A program made the position numbers and the translations under genes. The notes beneath the pieces are model-generated. The model had not been told where the DNA came from. It did not search any database and saw only the letters and a program-made list of their open reading frames with translations. A stretch of 64,000 nucleotides of DNA from Azolla caroliniana (lineage: Eukaryota > Polypodiophyta): NCBI GenBank assembly GCA_043228905.1, contig JBHGNT010000001.1, positions 20,584,001 to 20,648,000 of the forward strand. Direction: 5' to 3'. Shown here one piece after another: positions 38,701-47,606 of this stretch (the first letter of the stretch is position 1; each line of letters opens with the position of its first letter).

Positions 38701-41636
38701 AAGAGGTGGACCTCGGCACAACAGAACAACCCCGACCGGTAAAAGTCGCGAAGGAATTGCCGAAGGAGGAAAAACAGGCAATGGTAGCACTGTTAACGGA
38801 TTTCAAGGACGTGTTCGCATGGTCATACGAAGACATGCGAGGGTTGGACCCCCAGCTCTACCAGCACCAAATTCATCTAAGTACTGACGCGAAGCCCATC
38901 GCTCAACGTCGGTACCGGATGAATCCAAACTATGCGGCAAAGGTGAAGGAGGAAATTGACAAGCTTCTCCGGGTCGGATTTATCCGACCAGTCAAGCAGG
39001 CAACCTGGCTAAGCCCGATAGTGGTGGTCCCGAAAAAGAACGGCAAAATCCGGGTATGTGTGGACTACAGGAAACTAAATGCCGCGACAGTGACCGACGC
39101 TTTTCCACTACCATTCACGGACGGAGTGCTAGATGCGGTGGCCGGCCACGAAGTTTACAGCTTCCTGGACGGATTCAGCGGCTACAACCAAATCCGAATG
39201 AACCCGGCCGACCAAGAAAAAACAGCGTTCGTGACGGAATGGGGAGTGTTCGTCGCGGTCGTGATGATGTTCGGATTAAAGACAGCCCCTGCAACATTTC
39301 AAAGGATAATTATGGAAATCTTCGGTGATTTTATTCCCGGTTTTATGCAGGTCTTCCTAGACGATTTCGCCGTCTACAGCCGACACGGAGAGCATTTCGA
39401 TCACCTACGACTATGCTTAGAAAAGTGCCGCGAGTACCGATTAAGTCTGAACCCGGCGAAGTGCGTCTTTGGAGTCGCCAGCGGCAATTTGTTAGGCCAC
39501 GTGGTGAGTCGAGAAGGAATCGCGGTAGATCCGGATAAGGTAAAAGCAATTCTCGACGCACCGGCACCGAATAGCGCAAAAGCTTTAAGCCGATTCCTTG
39601 GTCAAATAAGGTGGCATAGTCGGATGGTACGGCACCTTGCCGACTTTGCGACACCATTGCACGCTGCTGTACATAGAGTACCTTTCCAATGGACAGAAAT
39701 GGAGGAGGCAGCCTACCAAGCGTTGAAGGTCATGCTGTCACAAGCCCCGGTGGTGCAGCCGCCGGACTGGAGTAAAAGCTTTCACGTCTTCGTCGACGCG
39801 TCGGACGTAGCAATCGGCAGTGTTTTGATGCAACTCACGGAACCGAAATGGTATCGGCCGGTGTACTACGCAAGCAGGAAACTCTCGAAAGCCGAACGGA
39901 ACTACTCTACAACGGAACGAGAGGCATTAGGAATGGTGTACAGTGTCACAAAGTACAGGCACTATCTGCTCGGACGAAAGTTCTCCTTCCACGTTGACCA
40001 CTCGGCACTACTCTACCTGGTCTCAAAGGCAGCCCTGACAGGAAAACTCGCACGGTGGACGCTGCTATTACAGGAATTCGAATTCGACATTTTCCACCGA
40101 CCCGGGGTGCAGCATGCGGTAGCAGACTACCTGAGCAGACTAGAATCCGGAGAATCAGGGGACGGCGTACAGGATGAATTTCCCGACGCCGAGCTGTTTA
40201 AGGTCACGACGGCACCGGCAACGGAGACCACAGTAGCGGACGAAGACAAATGGTTAACCGAAATGCATCAGTTCCTGAGCACCGGAGTTCCCCCGGAAAA
40301 CTTGGACCGAGACGAACGGAAGAGGATGGCAGTACGGAGCAGACATTTCTGCTTGGTAGGAGACACCCTCTATCACAAGGGGGCAGATGGCGTATGGAGA
40401 CGAGCAGTGCGGAGCGATGAAAAGGATCTGATCCTGAGGGAAGCCCACTGTGGAATTGCAGGCGGGCATTATGCCGGCGAAACAACAGCCCGGAAGATAT
40501 GGCAGAGCGGACTATGGTGGCCTACTACCATGAGAGATGCCGTTAAGTATAGCAGGGAATGCGACCTCTGTCAACGACTGGGCCAACCCACGGAGCAGGC
40601 CCGGATGCCACATCACCCGGTCTTGCCATTAGAACCATTCCAAAAGTGGGGCTTGGACTTTGTCGGCCCCTTTAAGCCACCGGCAATGCGGACCGGAAAT
40701 CGGTATATAATAGTGGCTACCGACTACTGCACCAAATGGGTAGAAGCAAAGGCACTACGGGACAACACGGCGGCATCCACGGCCAAATTTTTATATGAAT
40801 GCATATGGTGTCGGTACGGATGCCCGATTGAGCTGATCAGTGACCAGGGAGGACATTTCCTCGGACAGGTGGTGGAAAGTTTGACGTCATTCTATGCGGT
40901 AGTACACAAACGAAGCACTCCCTACTACCCTCAAGCCAACGGATTAGCGGAATCAACAAACAAAACGCTACAGAACATCCTTAGAAAAATCGTCAATGAG
41001 AACCGGACCGACTGGGACACGAAGTTGCAGAGCGTGCTGTGGGCGTACCGAACGGCGTACAAGACTAGCATCCGGACGACCCCGTTCCGACTGGCATTCG
41101 GCTTGGAAGCAGTCATGCCAGTAGAATTCCAAATTCCTAGCTTAAGAATACAGGTTAAGGAGCGGTTAAGCGAGAAGGAATCCGAACGAATCCGGCTGAA
41201 GATGCTGTTAGAACTGGAAGAAAATCGAATAGCCAGCCTACTACAGCTAGAACTAGAGCAAAGGAGGAGGAAAGCCTTTGTAGACCGACATCGGCGCGGT
41301 AACGAAAAGGAATTCGAAGTCGGGAAACCAGTATTGCTGTTCCAGACACGGATGGGGAACATGCCGGGGAAATTGCGATTTCGGTGGACCGGACCATTCT
41401 GGATCACAAAGGAGTACAATGGGTCTTACCAGCTCGGGACGTTGTCAGGAGAAGTTGTGGGTAAATGGGCAAATGGGTTTCGCCTAAAACCGTATAAAGG
41501 GCACATGCCAGCTAACCCCTTCAAGCAAAACCCGGAAAACCCGAATTGCGAGGAACCGACACCGACGCGTAACAACGACGAGGAACTGACAACAGTGCAC
41601 ACCGACCCGAACATATCGGGGGGAACCGAACAATGA
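35763..41636 (+). CDS. element D gag-pol polyprotein
   Basis: This is one open frame of 1957 residues from the ATG at 35763 (MSRQNNDHITERG). Frame extension upstream lies in LTR and PBS. In order: five RIPTPPAEEPQE repeats (~143-205); gag core (~229-400); two zinc knuckles CTTCLNSGHSTVDC and CMICNSRAHTTNQC (~413-445); Arg/Asp-rich repeats DRYDREENRRDSYPR (~495-545); a third knuckle CYYCRKEGHYSNQC (~618); protease IIDGGSGVNVI (~783) with YPLLLGRPWL; RT (~1050-1230) with FLDDFAVY (~1198); RNase H (~1339-1460, FVDASDVAIG); integrase HHCC (~1562-1606) and DDE (GLDFVGP ~1630, ISDQGG ~1692, GLAESTN ~1730). No chromodomain follows. Gag and pol share one frame without a stop. The protease loop has DGG instead of DSG or DTG. 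All enzymes look intact. Confidence 0.95.
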   Translation: MSRQNNDHITERGRRHAERQRRREALQQAVDEIRSDRSFSTTLRQIAENALQFQVLQASDEGSSITSLQEAETLLQTLAGGDGDAAAFATLEADSDSGESVGSRYKSRHGNNPFESDHSATSEPEEELTLEFGDRQSPRREERIPTPPAEEPQERIPTPPAEEPQERIPTPPAEEPQERIPTPPAEEPQERIPTPPAEEPQERRPTSEEPAQENQWDDTMPYPYPKYRDEPDGEAHVYAFLRTWEANHVSQRLTEAEADRSKVAEFGMTLEGPAARWHDKHLPGSFATFEALKTQFLRLFHRRVEQRELVGQFYTTRQGENETVPQFIVRFQTLHSQLARAPPEEEAKAVFLAALKDPLRAMCGIIDFSTSTMDQVIDRVLEMDTTSPFLPMGALHQALPKEEDLRFRQALQCTTCLNSGHSTVDCTLRAQCMICNSRAHTTNQCEYNLLTRQAAPVRHIEPRNRDPEENRFRRDDRYRRERGDRYPDRRRDSYDREENRRDSYPRDRYDREENRRDSYPRDRYDREENRRDSHPRDRYDRDESPEYERRREERRPGNRNFQRNQRRGFFRREERREATKNDKPVAAPENRKTEDNRRGMPLPQTWEKGESSNTHRVYCYYCRKEGHYSNQCPSKTADKQPAVNMVTADVQQVITRSKGKAAEWEAQEAIRKQAAQWIKEANEQGAAEVRNQNMPREEEIVQPGENPTWQALQDCQIVLPLARLLQLVPRFTADLQAAVSKPTPTPAPAFFSNPEEGPAVVDTSSPAITTIVKGKEIPGTIIDGGSGVNVISRQTCDDLGIQEWEPCPFWLRMADTSSVRPTGLIRDLEVTIGGHVFRISAVVLELNVQGAYPLLLGRPWLRTAHIKQNWQKNMITFRRGKTKVRVATQPRVLTSKEATPLYAESINMLEGLPDEEIDRYLEEHPQIVPLFEVDITAAVEPYITMPDEPDKVAIRELRQAQEALEREMTISQRVKASQLEEVDLGTTEQPRPVKVAKELPKEEKQAMVALLTDFKDVFAWSYEDMRGLDPQLYQHQIHLSTDAKPIAQRRYRMNPNYAAKVKEEIDKLLRVGFIRPVKQATWLSPIVVVPKKNGKIRVCVDYRKLNAATVTDAFPLPFTDGVLDAVAGHEVYSFLDGFSGYNQIRMNPADQEKTAFVTEWGVFVAVVMMFGLKTAPATFQRIIMEIFGDFIPGFMQVFLDDFAVYSRHGEHFDHLRLCLEKCREYRLSLNPAKCVFGVASGNLLGHVVSREGIAVDPDKVKAILDAPAPNSAKALSRFLGQIRWHSRMVRHLADFATPLHAAVHRVPFQWTEMEEAAYQALKVMLSQAPVVQPPDWSKSFHVFVDASDVAIGSVLMQLTEPKWYRPVYYASRKLSKAERNYSTTEREALGMVYSVTKYRHYLLGRKFSFHVDHSALLYLVSKAALTGKLARWTLLLQEFEFDIFHRPGVQHAVADYLSRLESGESGDGVQDEFPDAELFKVTTAPATETTVADEDKWLTEMHQFLSTGVPPENLDRDERKRMAVRSRHFCLVGDTLYHKGADGVWRRAVRSDEKDLILREAHCGIAGGHYAGETTARKIWQSGLWWPTTMRDAVKYSRECDLCQRLGQPTEQARMPHHPVLPLEPFQKWGLDFVGPFKPPAMRTGNRYIIVATDYCTKWVEAKALRDNTAASTAKFLYECIWCRYGCPIELISDQGGHFLGQVVESLTSFYAVVHKRSTPYYPQANGLAESTNKTLQNILRKIVNENRTDWDTKLQSVLWAYRTAYKTSIRTTPFRLAFGLEAVMPVEFQIPSLRIQVKERLSEKESERIRLKMLLELEENRIASLLQLELEQRRRKAFVDRHRRGNEKEFEVGKPVLLFQTRMGNMPGKLRFRWTGPFWITKEYNGSYQLGTLSGEVVGKWANGFRLKPYKGHMPANPFKQNPENPNCEEPTPTRNNDEELTTVHTDPNISGGTEQ
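36180..36380 (+). repeat. 36-bp tandem repeats in gag of D
   Basis: Five consecutive near-identical 36-bp units (coding for RIPTPPAEEPQE) start at about 36189 and end in a degenerate RRPTSEEP unit. A second in-frame repeat set of 48 bp (DRYDREENRRDSYPR) lies at about 37235-37390. Both keep the frame open and make disordered linkers. Confidence 0.9.
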
Positions 41637-41661
41637 TGAGGCACAGATTTTTAAAAAATAA

Positions 41662-41728
<67 letters not shown>

Positions 41729-41732
41729 ATGA
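41632..41732 (+). repeat. 63-A tract flanked by 8-bp direct repeats
   Basis: An uninterrupted run of 63 A (41664-41726) starts 28 bases after the gag-pol stop, preceded by AAAAATAAATAAA-like sequence. The string AATGATGA occurs at 41632-41639 and again at 41725-41732, directly bounding the A-tailed segment like a TSD. The exact A count may suffer from sequencing error. Confidence 0.8.
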
Positions 41733-42241
41733 CGTGGTGCTACGGTTAGAAATCAATGTAATGAAGGAAGTAGTTACAACCGTCACACGGGTGCACGAGC
41801 TATTTAAAGCGCAGAACGTGGGAGGCCGGTGTACAAGATTTAACACGCGCGGCAATCAAGGAGTCATAATGACAGACACATAGGAGATTCGACACGCGCC
41901 AAAGAAGCGCAGGCATGACACGCGGCAGCAAAGGACAGACATGCTATTCATGACAGAGCATGCGCAGGCGCCATAAATAGGACATACTATTCGAGGCAGA
42001 GGACGTGCAGACGCCGAAATTAAAAAGTAAGATGCTAATTATGGCAGAAGATACGCACGCGCGAAAAACAGGAAAAGGCGGCTCGAGGGAAACGCCACTA
42101 TATAAAGGAAGAACCGGGGAAGGGTTCACTTTTTACGAATTTTCCCACAAGCAAACGCAGGCTCATAACAGCAAGATCCGACGCGCAGAACACCTACACC
42201 CCGACCTCAGACCACAGGCAGCAGCAAACGAAGAAGAAGCG
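41733..42241 (+). promoter_or_regulatory. putative internal promoter and leader of ORF2
   Basis: About 510 bases separate the A tract from the ORF2 start at 42242. TATATAAAG is at 42099-42107, in the context CCACTATATAAAGGAAG, 135 bases before that ATG. Short repeats ACACGCG/ACACGCGCC and ACATGCTATTCATGACAGA-like segments occur upstream (41843-41995). The ATG at 42032 would lie before the TATA box, which argues for initiation at 42242. Inference from sequence only. Confidence 0.55.
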
Positions 42242-45124
42242 ATGGCACTGTCGGACGGAGCGCGACAATGGCTGACGGAGAACGGATTAGGAGGGCTGCT
42301 GCGGGTCGCTGATGCTCCACCACACAAGGAACCAGAGCAGGCGGCAACAGCGGTAGACTTAGCAGAGGTCACTGAAGGAGCGGTACAAGCGCTCACAGGG
42401 ATTTCGGAGGGAGGACTTCAGACGATAGAGCTACCCTCGAGCCAAATATTCTTCGAGTATTTCGGCGAATACTCCCTTAGCAGCAAGGCGTATCGCACAC
42501 AGGGCGGAGAGAACCTGCTGTTCGGAGAGGTGGCCCGCGCCCTGATGGAGTATGGGTTCGTGAACCCTCGTCCGGCAGCCATAGCCAAATACCGAGCAGC
42601 GATCGTCGCCGCGACATTCGAAGGCCTGCAGGTGGACTGGCTCCACTTCATCACCGAAGGACTGCAAGAGGCGATCAAGCACTTGGTGGAAGGGAAGAAG
42701 CCATGGTCCGGAATATCCCAATGGTTAACAGTGTTGGTCCCACCGGTGTCCCCCATCAAGCACAAGCAAAGAAGTCGGCAGGAGACTACCCCGAAGCAAA
42801 CCATGAAACGCCGACGAATCTTAGAAAAACACACTCCAGGATGGACACAGGAAGAAGAAGCGCCGCCAGAAGAGGGATCATCCCGACAGCCGCGGAAAGA
42901 AGGCTCATCTCGACAACCGAGGGAAGAAGACTCCTCCCGACAGCAACGGGAGGAAGGCTCATCACGACAGCCACAGAAACAGCAACAGCAACCGACCACG
43001 AAGAAGAAAAAGGCGGAGAAAGGCAAGGAGAAGCTGGCGAAGAAAACCAGCAAGAGACAAACCGACACCGAACCAGTAACGCTCGAATCGGAACCGGTAC
43101 CAGTAAAGGAACCGATAGTCGCAGCGACGGAGGACGCCGAAACAGAGGAAGAGTCATCCGAACCGATGTTAATACTACCACCCAGGCAAGGGAAGGAGAA
43201 ACGGGCGACAAGACCGACCCCAACAGCGGTCGGAACTCAACAACGGGCGGAAGAACCAGTAACCGGAACAGAAGCGACACAGGATGAAGGTTCGTCTGCA
43301 CCAAAGACGGCAGTACCGGAACCGACAGCGGCGGAGTTCGAAGAACCAAGGAAGGAACAAGCGCCGGAACAAGAGAAGAGGCCGGAGAAACAGCCGGAGC
43401 TAGGCACGCCTGCTGACACCAACGAAGGCAGAACAAAGGCACAATGGCTAAGGTGGTTGTCAGGACAGTTGTCGGGAGTAGCAGACCAGATGGAGAAAGA
43501 GGAGGAGCAAAGAGAAGAAGTGACTAGGACGATGACTAAGGATATGGTCATGCTCCGGGCACAATTACATGAGCTGCAAGAAGAGATAGCACAGGCAAAA
43601 GAAGGCAGCCGACAAGCACGAGATGGCACCGAGCCGGTCGGGACATCAGAAAAGCAAGCCGAACCACAAACGGAGAAGGTCTTGCAAACCGGCCCTGAGA
43701 CCGAGAAGTTAATAGCAACTTTGAAAGAAGAATTACAGGCTCAGGAGGCATTGAGAGATAACGAAAGAGAACAGCGGAAGTTGGTAGAAGACGACAGACG
43801 GCGAATGGAGGAAGGCCTTCGCCGAAGCAAAGCCACCAATGACCGACTACAAGAAGAAAACGGGACACTGCAAAAGGAAAAAGATAGGCTGCGCCGCCGA
43901 ATGGAGCAGGAAATTGAGCGGTTGCGAGAGGAACTCCGACAACAAAAGGACCGGGATGATCAGTTGCGAGCTCAGGCGAACCGACGCCTAAAACAGAAGA
44001 CGGAGGAATTCGACCGACTATGTAAGGATTATAAACAGGCCACGTCGGACATCAAGAATCAGGCAGCAACGTACGACCGACAGATGGAGAAGCTGAAAGA
44101 GCAGCTCAAGGAAAACCGCTTGGAATTGTCCAAAGCAAGGGAGGAAGTATCGGCGGAGAAGACCTTGACGTCGGAACAAAGAAAGGAGATGGAAGTACTT
44201 CGGCAGAAAGTAGGGGAACTGACAAAGAGCCGGAACGAGGAAAAAGTAAAGTTGACTTTCGAAATCAACAAATGGTGGAGTACCTGTGACAAGCAGAAAG
44301 TCGACTCTGAAGCTCAAGCTCAGTTAATGGCCGACATCATCAAACGGATAAGGAAGGAAAAACAAGCAGCTTCGGAACAGGCTAAAGCAGGGGTTGACCG
44401 AATTAAGTTCATCATGTCAAGCTGGAGTACCCGAGCTCAGGCCAGCATAAATGAAAGCACGGAGAAACTCTGGAAGGAATGGGCACAACAGGCAGCTGAA
44501 CTGCAGATACTCCGAGCTGATGCAGAAAATCGGAAGAAAAACGGAGATGGGTTCTATAAAATGGACGAAGAAAGTATCGTCAACATCCGGGAAGAACTGT
44601 CGGAGGATTTCTATGCTCTAGCAGAAGAACATCTCAAGGAAATCCGAGGGTTAGTAGAGAGGTTGGATGACGGACAGCTCGAAACCCAACTAGAATTGGA
44701 AGGGTACGAGAAGGACCGACTGCGACAGGAAGCCGAGGGACACACAACGCCGATCTCCATTAGTGAGGGCGAGCGACCGGCTGAAGAGGACCCAACCAAC
44801 AATGTACCCGAGGAAGAACTTCCGGAGCAAGAGCAGGTTGATGCCGGGGATGATGCAGAGTGGAGACAGAGAAGTACCGAATCCGGGGAGGAAAGGACAC
44901 AACCAGTGGAAACCGGAGAGAGCGATACCGGGAACGGAACGGAGGTGGAGCAGGACAGACCCAGACAGGATACAGAAGAAACACCGGTACCACCGGTACA
45001 AGCAGAGTCGGAGCAGCAAGATGCGAAAAGGCAGCCAATCCAATCGGACGTCGGAGACGGCACAGGCAAAACAACACTTGAAACCTCGGAGCGGAGTTTG
45101 CCTGATAATTTGAAGGAAGACTGA
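42242..45124 (+). CDS. element D ORF2: coiled-coil protein of unknown function
   Basis: This is a 960-residue frame from the ATG at 42242 (MALSDGARQWLTENG); the same frame is open back to 42005, with another ATG at 42032. Residues ~1-170 look globular (QIFFEYFGEYSLSSKAY, GEVARALMEYGFVNPRPA, ATFEGLQVDWLHFI). Residues ~180-390 are charged low complexity, with SSRQPR/SSRQQR repeats and a nuclear-localisation-like KKKKAEKGKEKLAKK. Residues ~400-820 are strongly heptad-like coiled coil (QEENGTLQKEKDRLRRR, RQQKDRDDQLRAQANRR). The tail is acidic. No signal peptide, membrane segment, envelope or protease motif is seen. The stop lies 50 bases before the 3' LTR. A decayed homologue at 27153-29300 shares the coiled-coil and C-terminal part. 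Extra sense ORFs 3' of pol are known in some Tat-type elements; whether this is related is unknown. It may act in RNP assembly, transport or anti-silencing; none of these is shown. Confidence 0.8.
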   Translation: MALSDGARQWLTENGLGGLLRVADAPPHKEPEQAATAVDLAEVTEGAVQALTGISEGGLQTIELPSSQIFFEYFGEYSLSSKAYRTQGGENLLFGEVARALMEYGFVNPRPAAIAKYRAAIVAATFEGLQVDWLHFITEGLQEAIKHLVEGKKPWSGISQWLTVLVPPVSPIKHKQRSRQETTPKQTMKRRRILEKHTPGWTQEEEAPPEEGSSRQPRKEGSSRQPREEDSSRQQREEGSSRQPQKQQQQPTTKKKKAEKGKEKLAKKTSKRQTDTEPVTLESEPVPVKEPIVAATEDAETEEESSEPMLILPPRQGKEKRATRPTPTAVGTQQRAEEPVTGTEATQDEGSSAPKTAVPEPTAAEFEEPRKEQAPEQEKRPEKQPELGTPADTNEGRTKAQWLRWLSGQLSGVADQMEKEEEQREEVTRTMTKDMVMLRAQLHELQEEIAQAKEGSRQARDGTEPVGTSEKQAEPQTEKVLQTGPETEKLIATLKEELQAQEALRDNEREQRKLVEDDRRRMEEGLRRSKATNDRLQEENGTLQKEKDRLRRRMEQEIERLREELRQQKDRDDQLRAQANRRLKQKTEEFDRLCKDYKQATSDIKNQAATYDRQMEKLKEQLKENRLELSKAREEVSAEKTLTSEQRKEMEVLRQKVGELTKSRNEEKVKLTFEINKWWSTCDKQKVDSEAQAQLMADIIKRIRKEKQAASEQAKAGVDRIKFIMSSWSTRAQASINESTEKLWKEWAQQAAELQILRADAENRKKNGDGFYKMDEESIVNIREELSEDFYALAEEHLKEIRGLVERLDDGQLETQLELEGYEKDRLRQEAEGHTTPISISEGERPAEEDPTNNVPEEELPEQEQVDAGDDAEWRQRSTESGEERTQPVETGESDTGNGTEVEQDRPRQDTEETPVPPVQAESEQQDAKRQPIQSDVGDGTGKTTLETSERSLPDNLKED

Positions 45125-45174
45125 AGCCGGCTGTGGGTTCGAAGTGCAATGCACTTTCCCACGGGCGTGCCATG

Positions 45175-45546
45175 TGTTGGCCGGTCAGAGAAGGCAAATG
45201 GGAAAGCAAGGTCGGATCGGATAAATATAGAAATAGGAATAGAATTATTAGGAGGGACGGATCCGGTAGTTGTAACCGATCCGGATCCGAACCGATTCGG
45301 TTTCGGTTAACGGTTGCCTACCGAGCACCGATTGTAATCTGGCCGGATGCCTATAAAAAGGATCCGATGTTTTGTAATGAAAGCACGAAGAATTAATATA
45401 GTTTTGCTTATGCTGATTCATCTTGTCTTCGTCTGTGCTTAAGTGTAATTATCATACGCGTGTATTAACATCCTATCCCTACCACCCCTTTGGAGAAGTG
45501 TCGGATAGACACCTGTGTTGCGGCTAGTCCAGCCATACATACAACA
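45175..45546 (+). repeat. 3' LTR of element D
   Basis: 372 bp, identical to the 5' LTR and followed by the TSD GTCGC (45547-45551). The 50 bases before it (ending CGGGCGTGCCATG) contain no polypurine tract touching the LTR. Confidence 0.95.
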
Positions 45547-45551
45547 GTCGC

Positions 45552-47574
45552 AATAGCAGCTCCTCTATACTCGGCTTCAGTGTTCACCAGCGCAACTGTC
45601 GACTGCTTCTTGCTACTCCACACGATCGCGGCACTCCCAAGAGAGAACGCGAAACCGGACGTGTATCGGTGATCGACAACGTTGCCGGCCCAGTCGGCAT
45701 CGGTGCAGCCAACCAACCGTGGGGTTGTACCGGACCGATACAGTAGCCCCCGGTCCTTTGTGCCGCTTACGTACCGCAGTACGCGTTGCGCACACTGAAG
45801 GTGCTCCTCGGTAGGTCTCGCCATGAATTGACTAATCACCCAGACCGGGTAGCTGAGATCTGGTTGGGTGATGGTCAAGTATATAAGGCTTCCGACTATT
45901 TGTCGGAACCTCGTCGGGTCGCATACCTTTCCGGAATCGGGGCGAAGCTTGACAGTTCTATCTAGAGGAGTCGAGACGAACTTACAGTCTGCTATCCCGA
46001 ATTTGAAGAGCATACTCAGCACGTAATGTCGTTGGTTGATCAGTATGCCTTCGGGGGTGCTGATCACTTCGAGCCCAAGGAAGTAATGAAGGTCCCCCAG
46101 ATCCTTCATGTCGAATGATGCTGCAAGCTGGAGCTTGACGCGATTAATTTCACCGAGGTCAGCGTCGGTGATGACCAAGTCATCAACATAAAGTAAAATG
46201 CTAACCGGCCAGAGTCGACCTTTTCCGAATGAACAGTGAAGAGTCTGATTTCGACGTCCCAAAGCCTAACCGATGCAATTGTTGCGTGATCTTCGCGTTC
46301 CAGGCACGTAGGGCTTGCTTTAGTCCATAAAGGGACTTCTTCAATCGGCACACCGCCGAAGTGTTCGTTCCGGAGTGAAATCTGGGGGGTTGTACCATGT
46401 ACACCTGTTCCTCAAGCTCACCTTGCAGGAACGCATTCTTTACATCCATCTGATGTAAGTGCCACCCCTTTGCCACAGCTACCGCGAGCAAGACACGAAC
46501 GGTCGTCATCTTCGCAACCGGCGCAAACGTCTCATCGTAGTTGATGTCGTGTTGTTGCGCGTAACCTTTCGCAACTAACCGAGCCTTGTAGCGGTTTACC
46601 GAGCCATCAGTGTTGTACTTGACCTTGTACACCCACCTACATCCGATCGGCTTCACACCCTTCGGTGCGTCAACTAAGTCCCAGGTTTCATTCTCCGCTA
46701 ATGCACACATCTCTTCCTCCATTGCGGCACACCAATTCGCGTCCTTCGCCGCTTCTGCGTAGCTCTCCGGCTCACGCACTTCCGCTACACGCGTCATGTA
46801 TGCATAGTGATGCGCCATGTACTCGTAACCGAACTGCACAACAGGGTTCTTTATGCGGGTAGATCGGCGTAATTGCTCATTAGCCGAAGTTGAGGCCTTC
46901 TTAGTCGACGCGGTCTTCGCTCCTGAAGACCCGTCATCACTTCCCTCGGAGTTGGAGTCGGAGTTGCGTCGATCCGACTCGCCCTTGTCCATGCCGTACT
47001 CCGGCATTTTCTTCTTCCCTTTTTCCTTGCACGTAAGCCTTCTCCTCGGCTTCCTGCGCGTGGAATGCACGACCGAGTCTCCACTACTCGCCAGCTCTTC
47101 ATTGGACTGATCAAAGTGACTCAGTCGTCCATTCGGTCCGCTTAACCGAAACGAAATCGGACTCTCTTCGCGGGTCCCTATTTCAGGCTTATGTGGAGGC
47201 ATCTCGGCCTCGCTGACTTCATCGTCAAAAGTCGGATTGGAGGTGAGGTCTGGAGTTGGAGGCAAGTACCAGGATGCAGACTCGTCAAACACAACGTCGC
47301 GGCTCACGAGTGCTTGTTTGGTGCGTGGGTTATAGCACTTATAACCCTTTTGCTCGTCCAAATAGCCAACCAAGATACACTTTTTGGCTTTCGCGTCCAG
47401 CTTCGTCCATTTCTCCTTCAGCAAATGCACATACGCAATGCTACCAAAAACCCTCAAGTGTCGTAGATTCGGCTTTCTTCCGAAATACAGCTCATGCGCC
47501 GACACTTTTTCTCCGATCCGATTCTGAACGTACATGGTGGTTCGTATAGCCTCGTCCCAATAGAACTTGGGCAA
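45552..47574 (-). pseudogene. copia E integrase C-terminus, RT and RNase H
   Basis: The frame 47574-46201 has the integrase C-terminus (FYWDEAIRTTMYVQNR, VFGSIAYVHLLKEKW, ILVGYLDEQKGYKCYN), a Ser/Glu-rich linker and RT fingers (CRWVYKVKYNTDGSVNRYKA, QMDVKNAFLQGELEEQVYM, CRLKKSLYGLKQA). A frameshift near 46200-46260 leads to frame 46262-45552 with the RT active site LLYVDDLVIT and RNase H (GCTDADWAGN, VNTEAEYRGAAIAT). D interrupts RNase H at 45551/35334. Confidence 0.9.
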
Positions 47575-47606
47575 GCTTTTATCCTATAGCATTGGTCGTG
47601 CCGCTT

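Larger units (their letters stand above)
35339..45546 (+). mobile_element. intact Ty3/gypsy element D with extra coiled-coil ORF
   Basis: This is a full-length 10,208-bp element in plus orientation. LTRs 35339-35710 and 45175-45546 (372 bp each) are identical base for base. The TSD GTCGC occurs at 35334-35338 and 45547-45551. Inside are a PBS, one uninterrupted gag-pol ORF, a 63-A tract, and a second long ORF preceded by a TATA box. It lies in the RNase H of copia E, whose reading frame rejoins across the site. RT, integrase and the lack of a chromodomain place it among non-chromovirus gypsy elements (Tat/Athila side, tentative). It is the youngest insertion in the window and may still be active. 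Confidence 0.95.

Noticed and set aside
36144-38836. Minus-strand frames up to 316 codons opposite D gag-pol
   Set aside because: Shadows of the repeat-rich gag frame; all recognised motifs are on the plus strand.
42242-45124. Envelope-like protein
   Set aside because: No signal peptide, transmembrane segment or glycosylation-rich ectodomain is visible; the coiled coil alone does not make an envelope.
42163-45209. Minus-strand frames opposite D ORF2 (up to 218 codons)
   Set aside because: Shadows; the plus-strand ORF is far longer and has a diverged homologue in the same frame.
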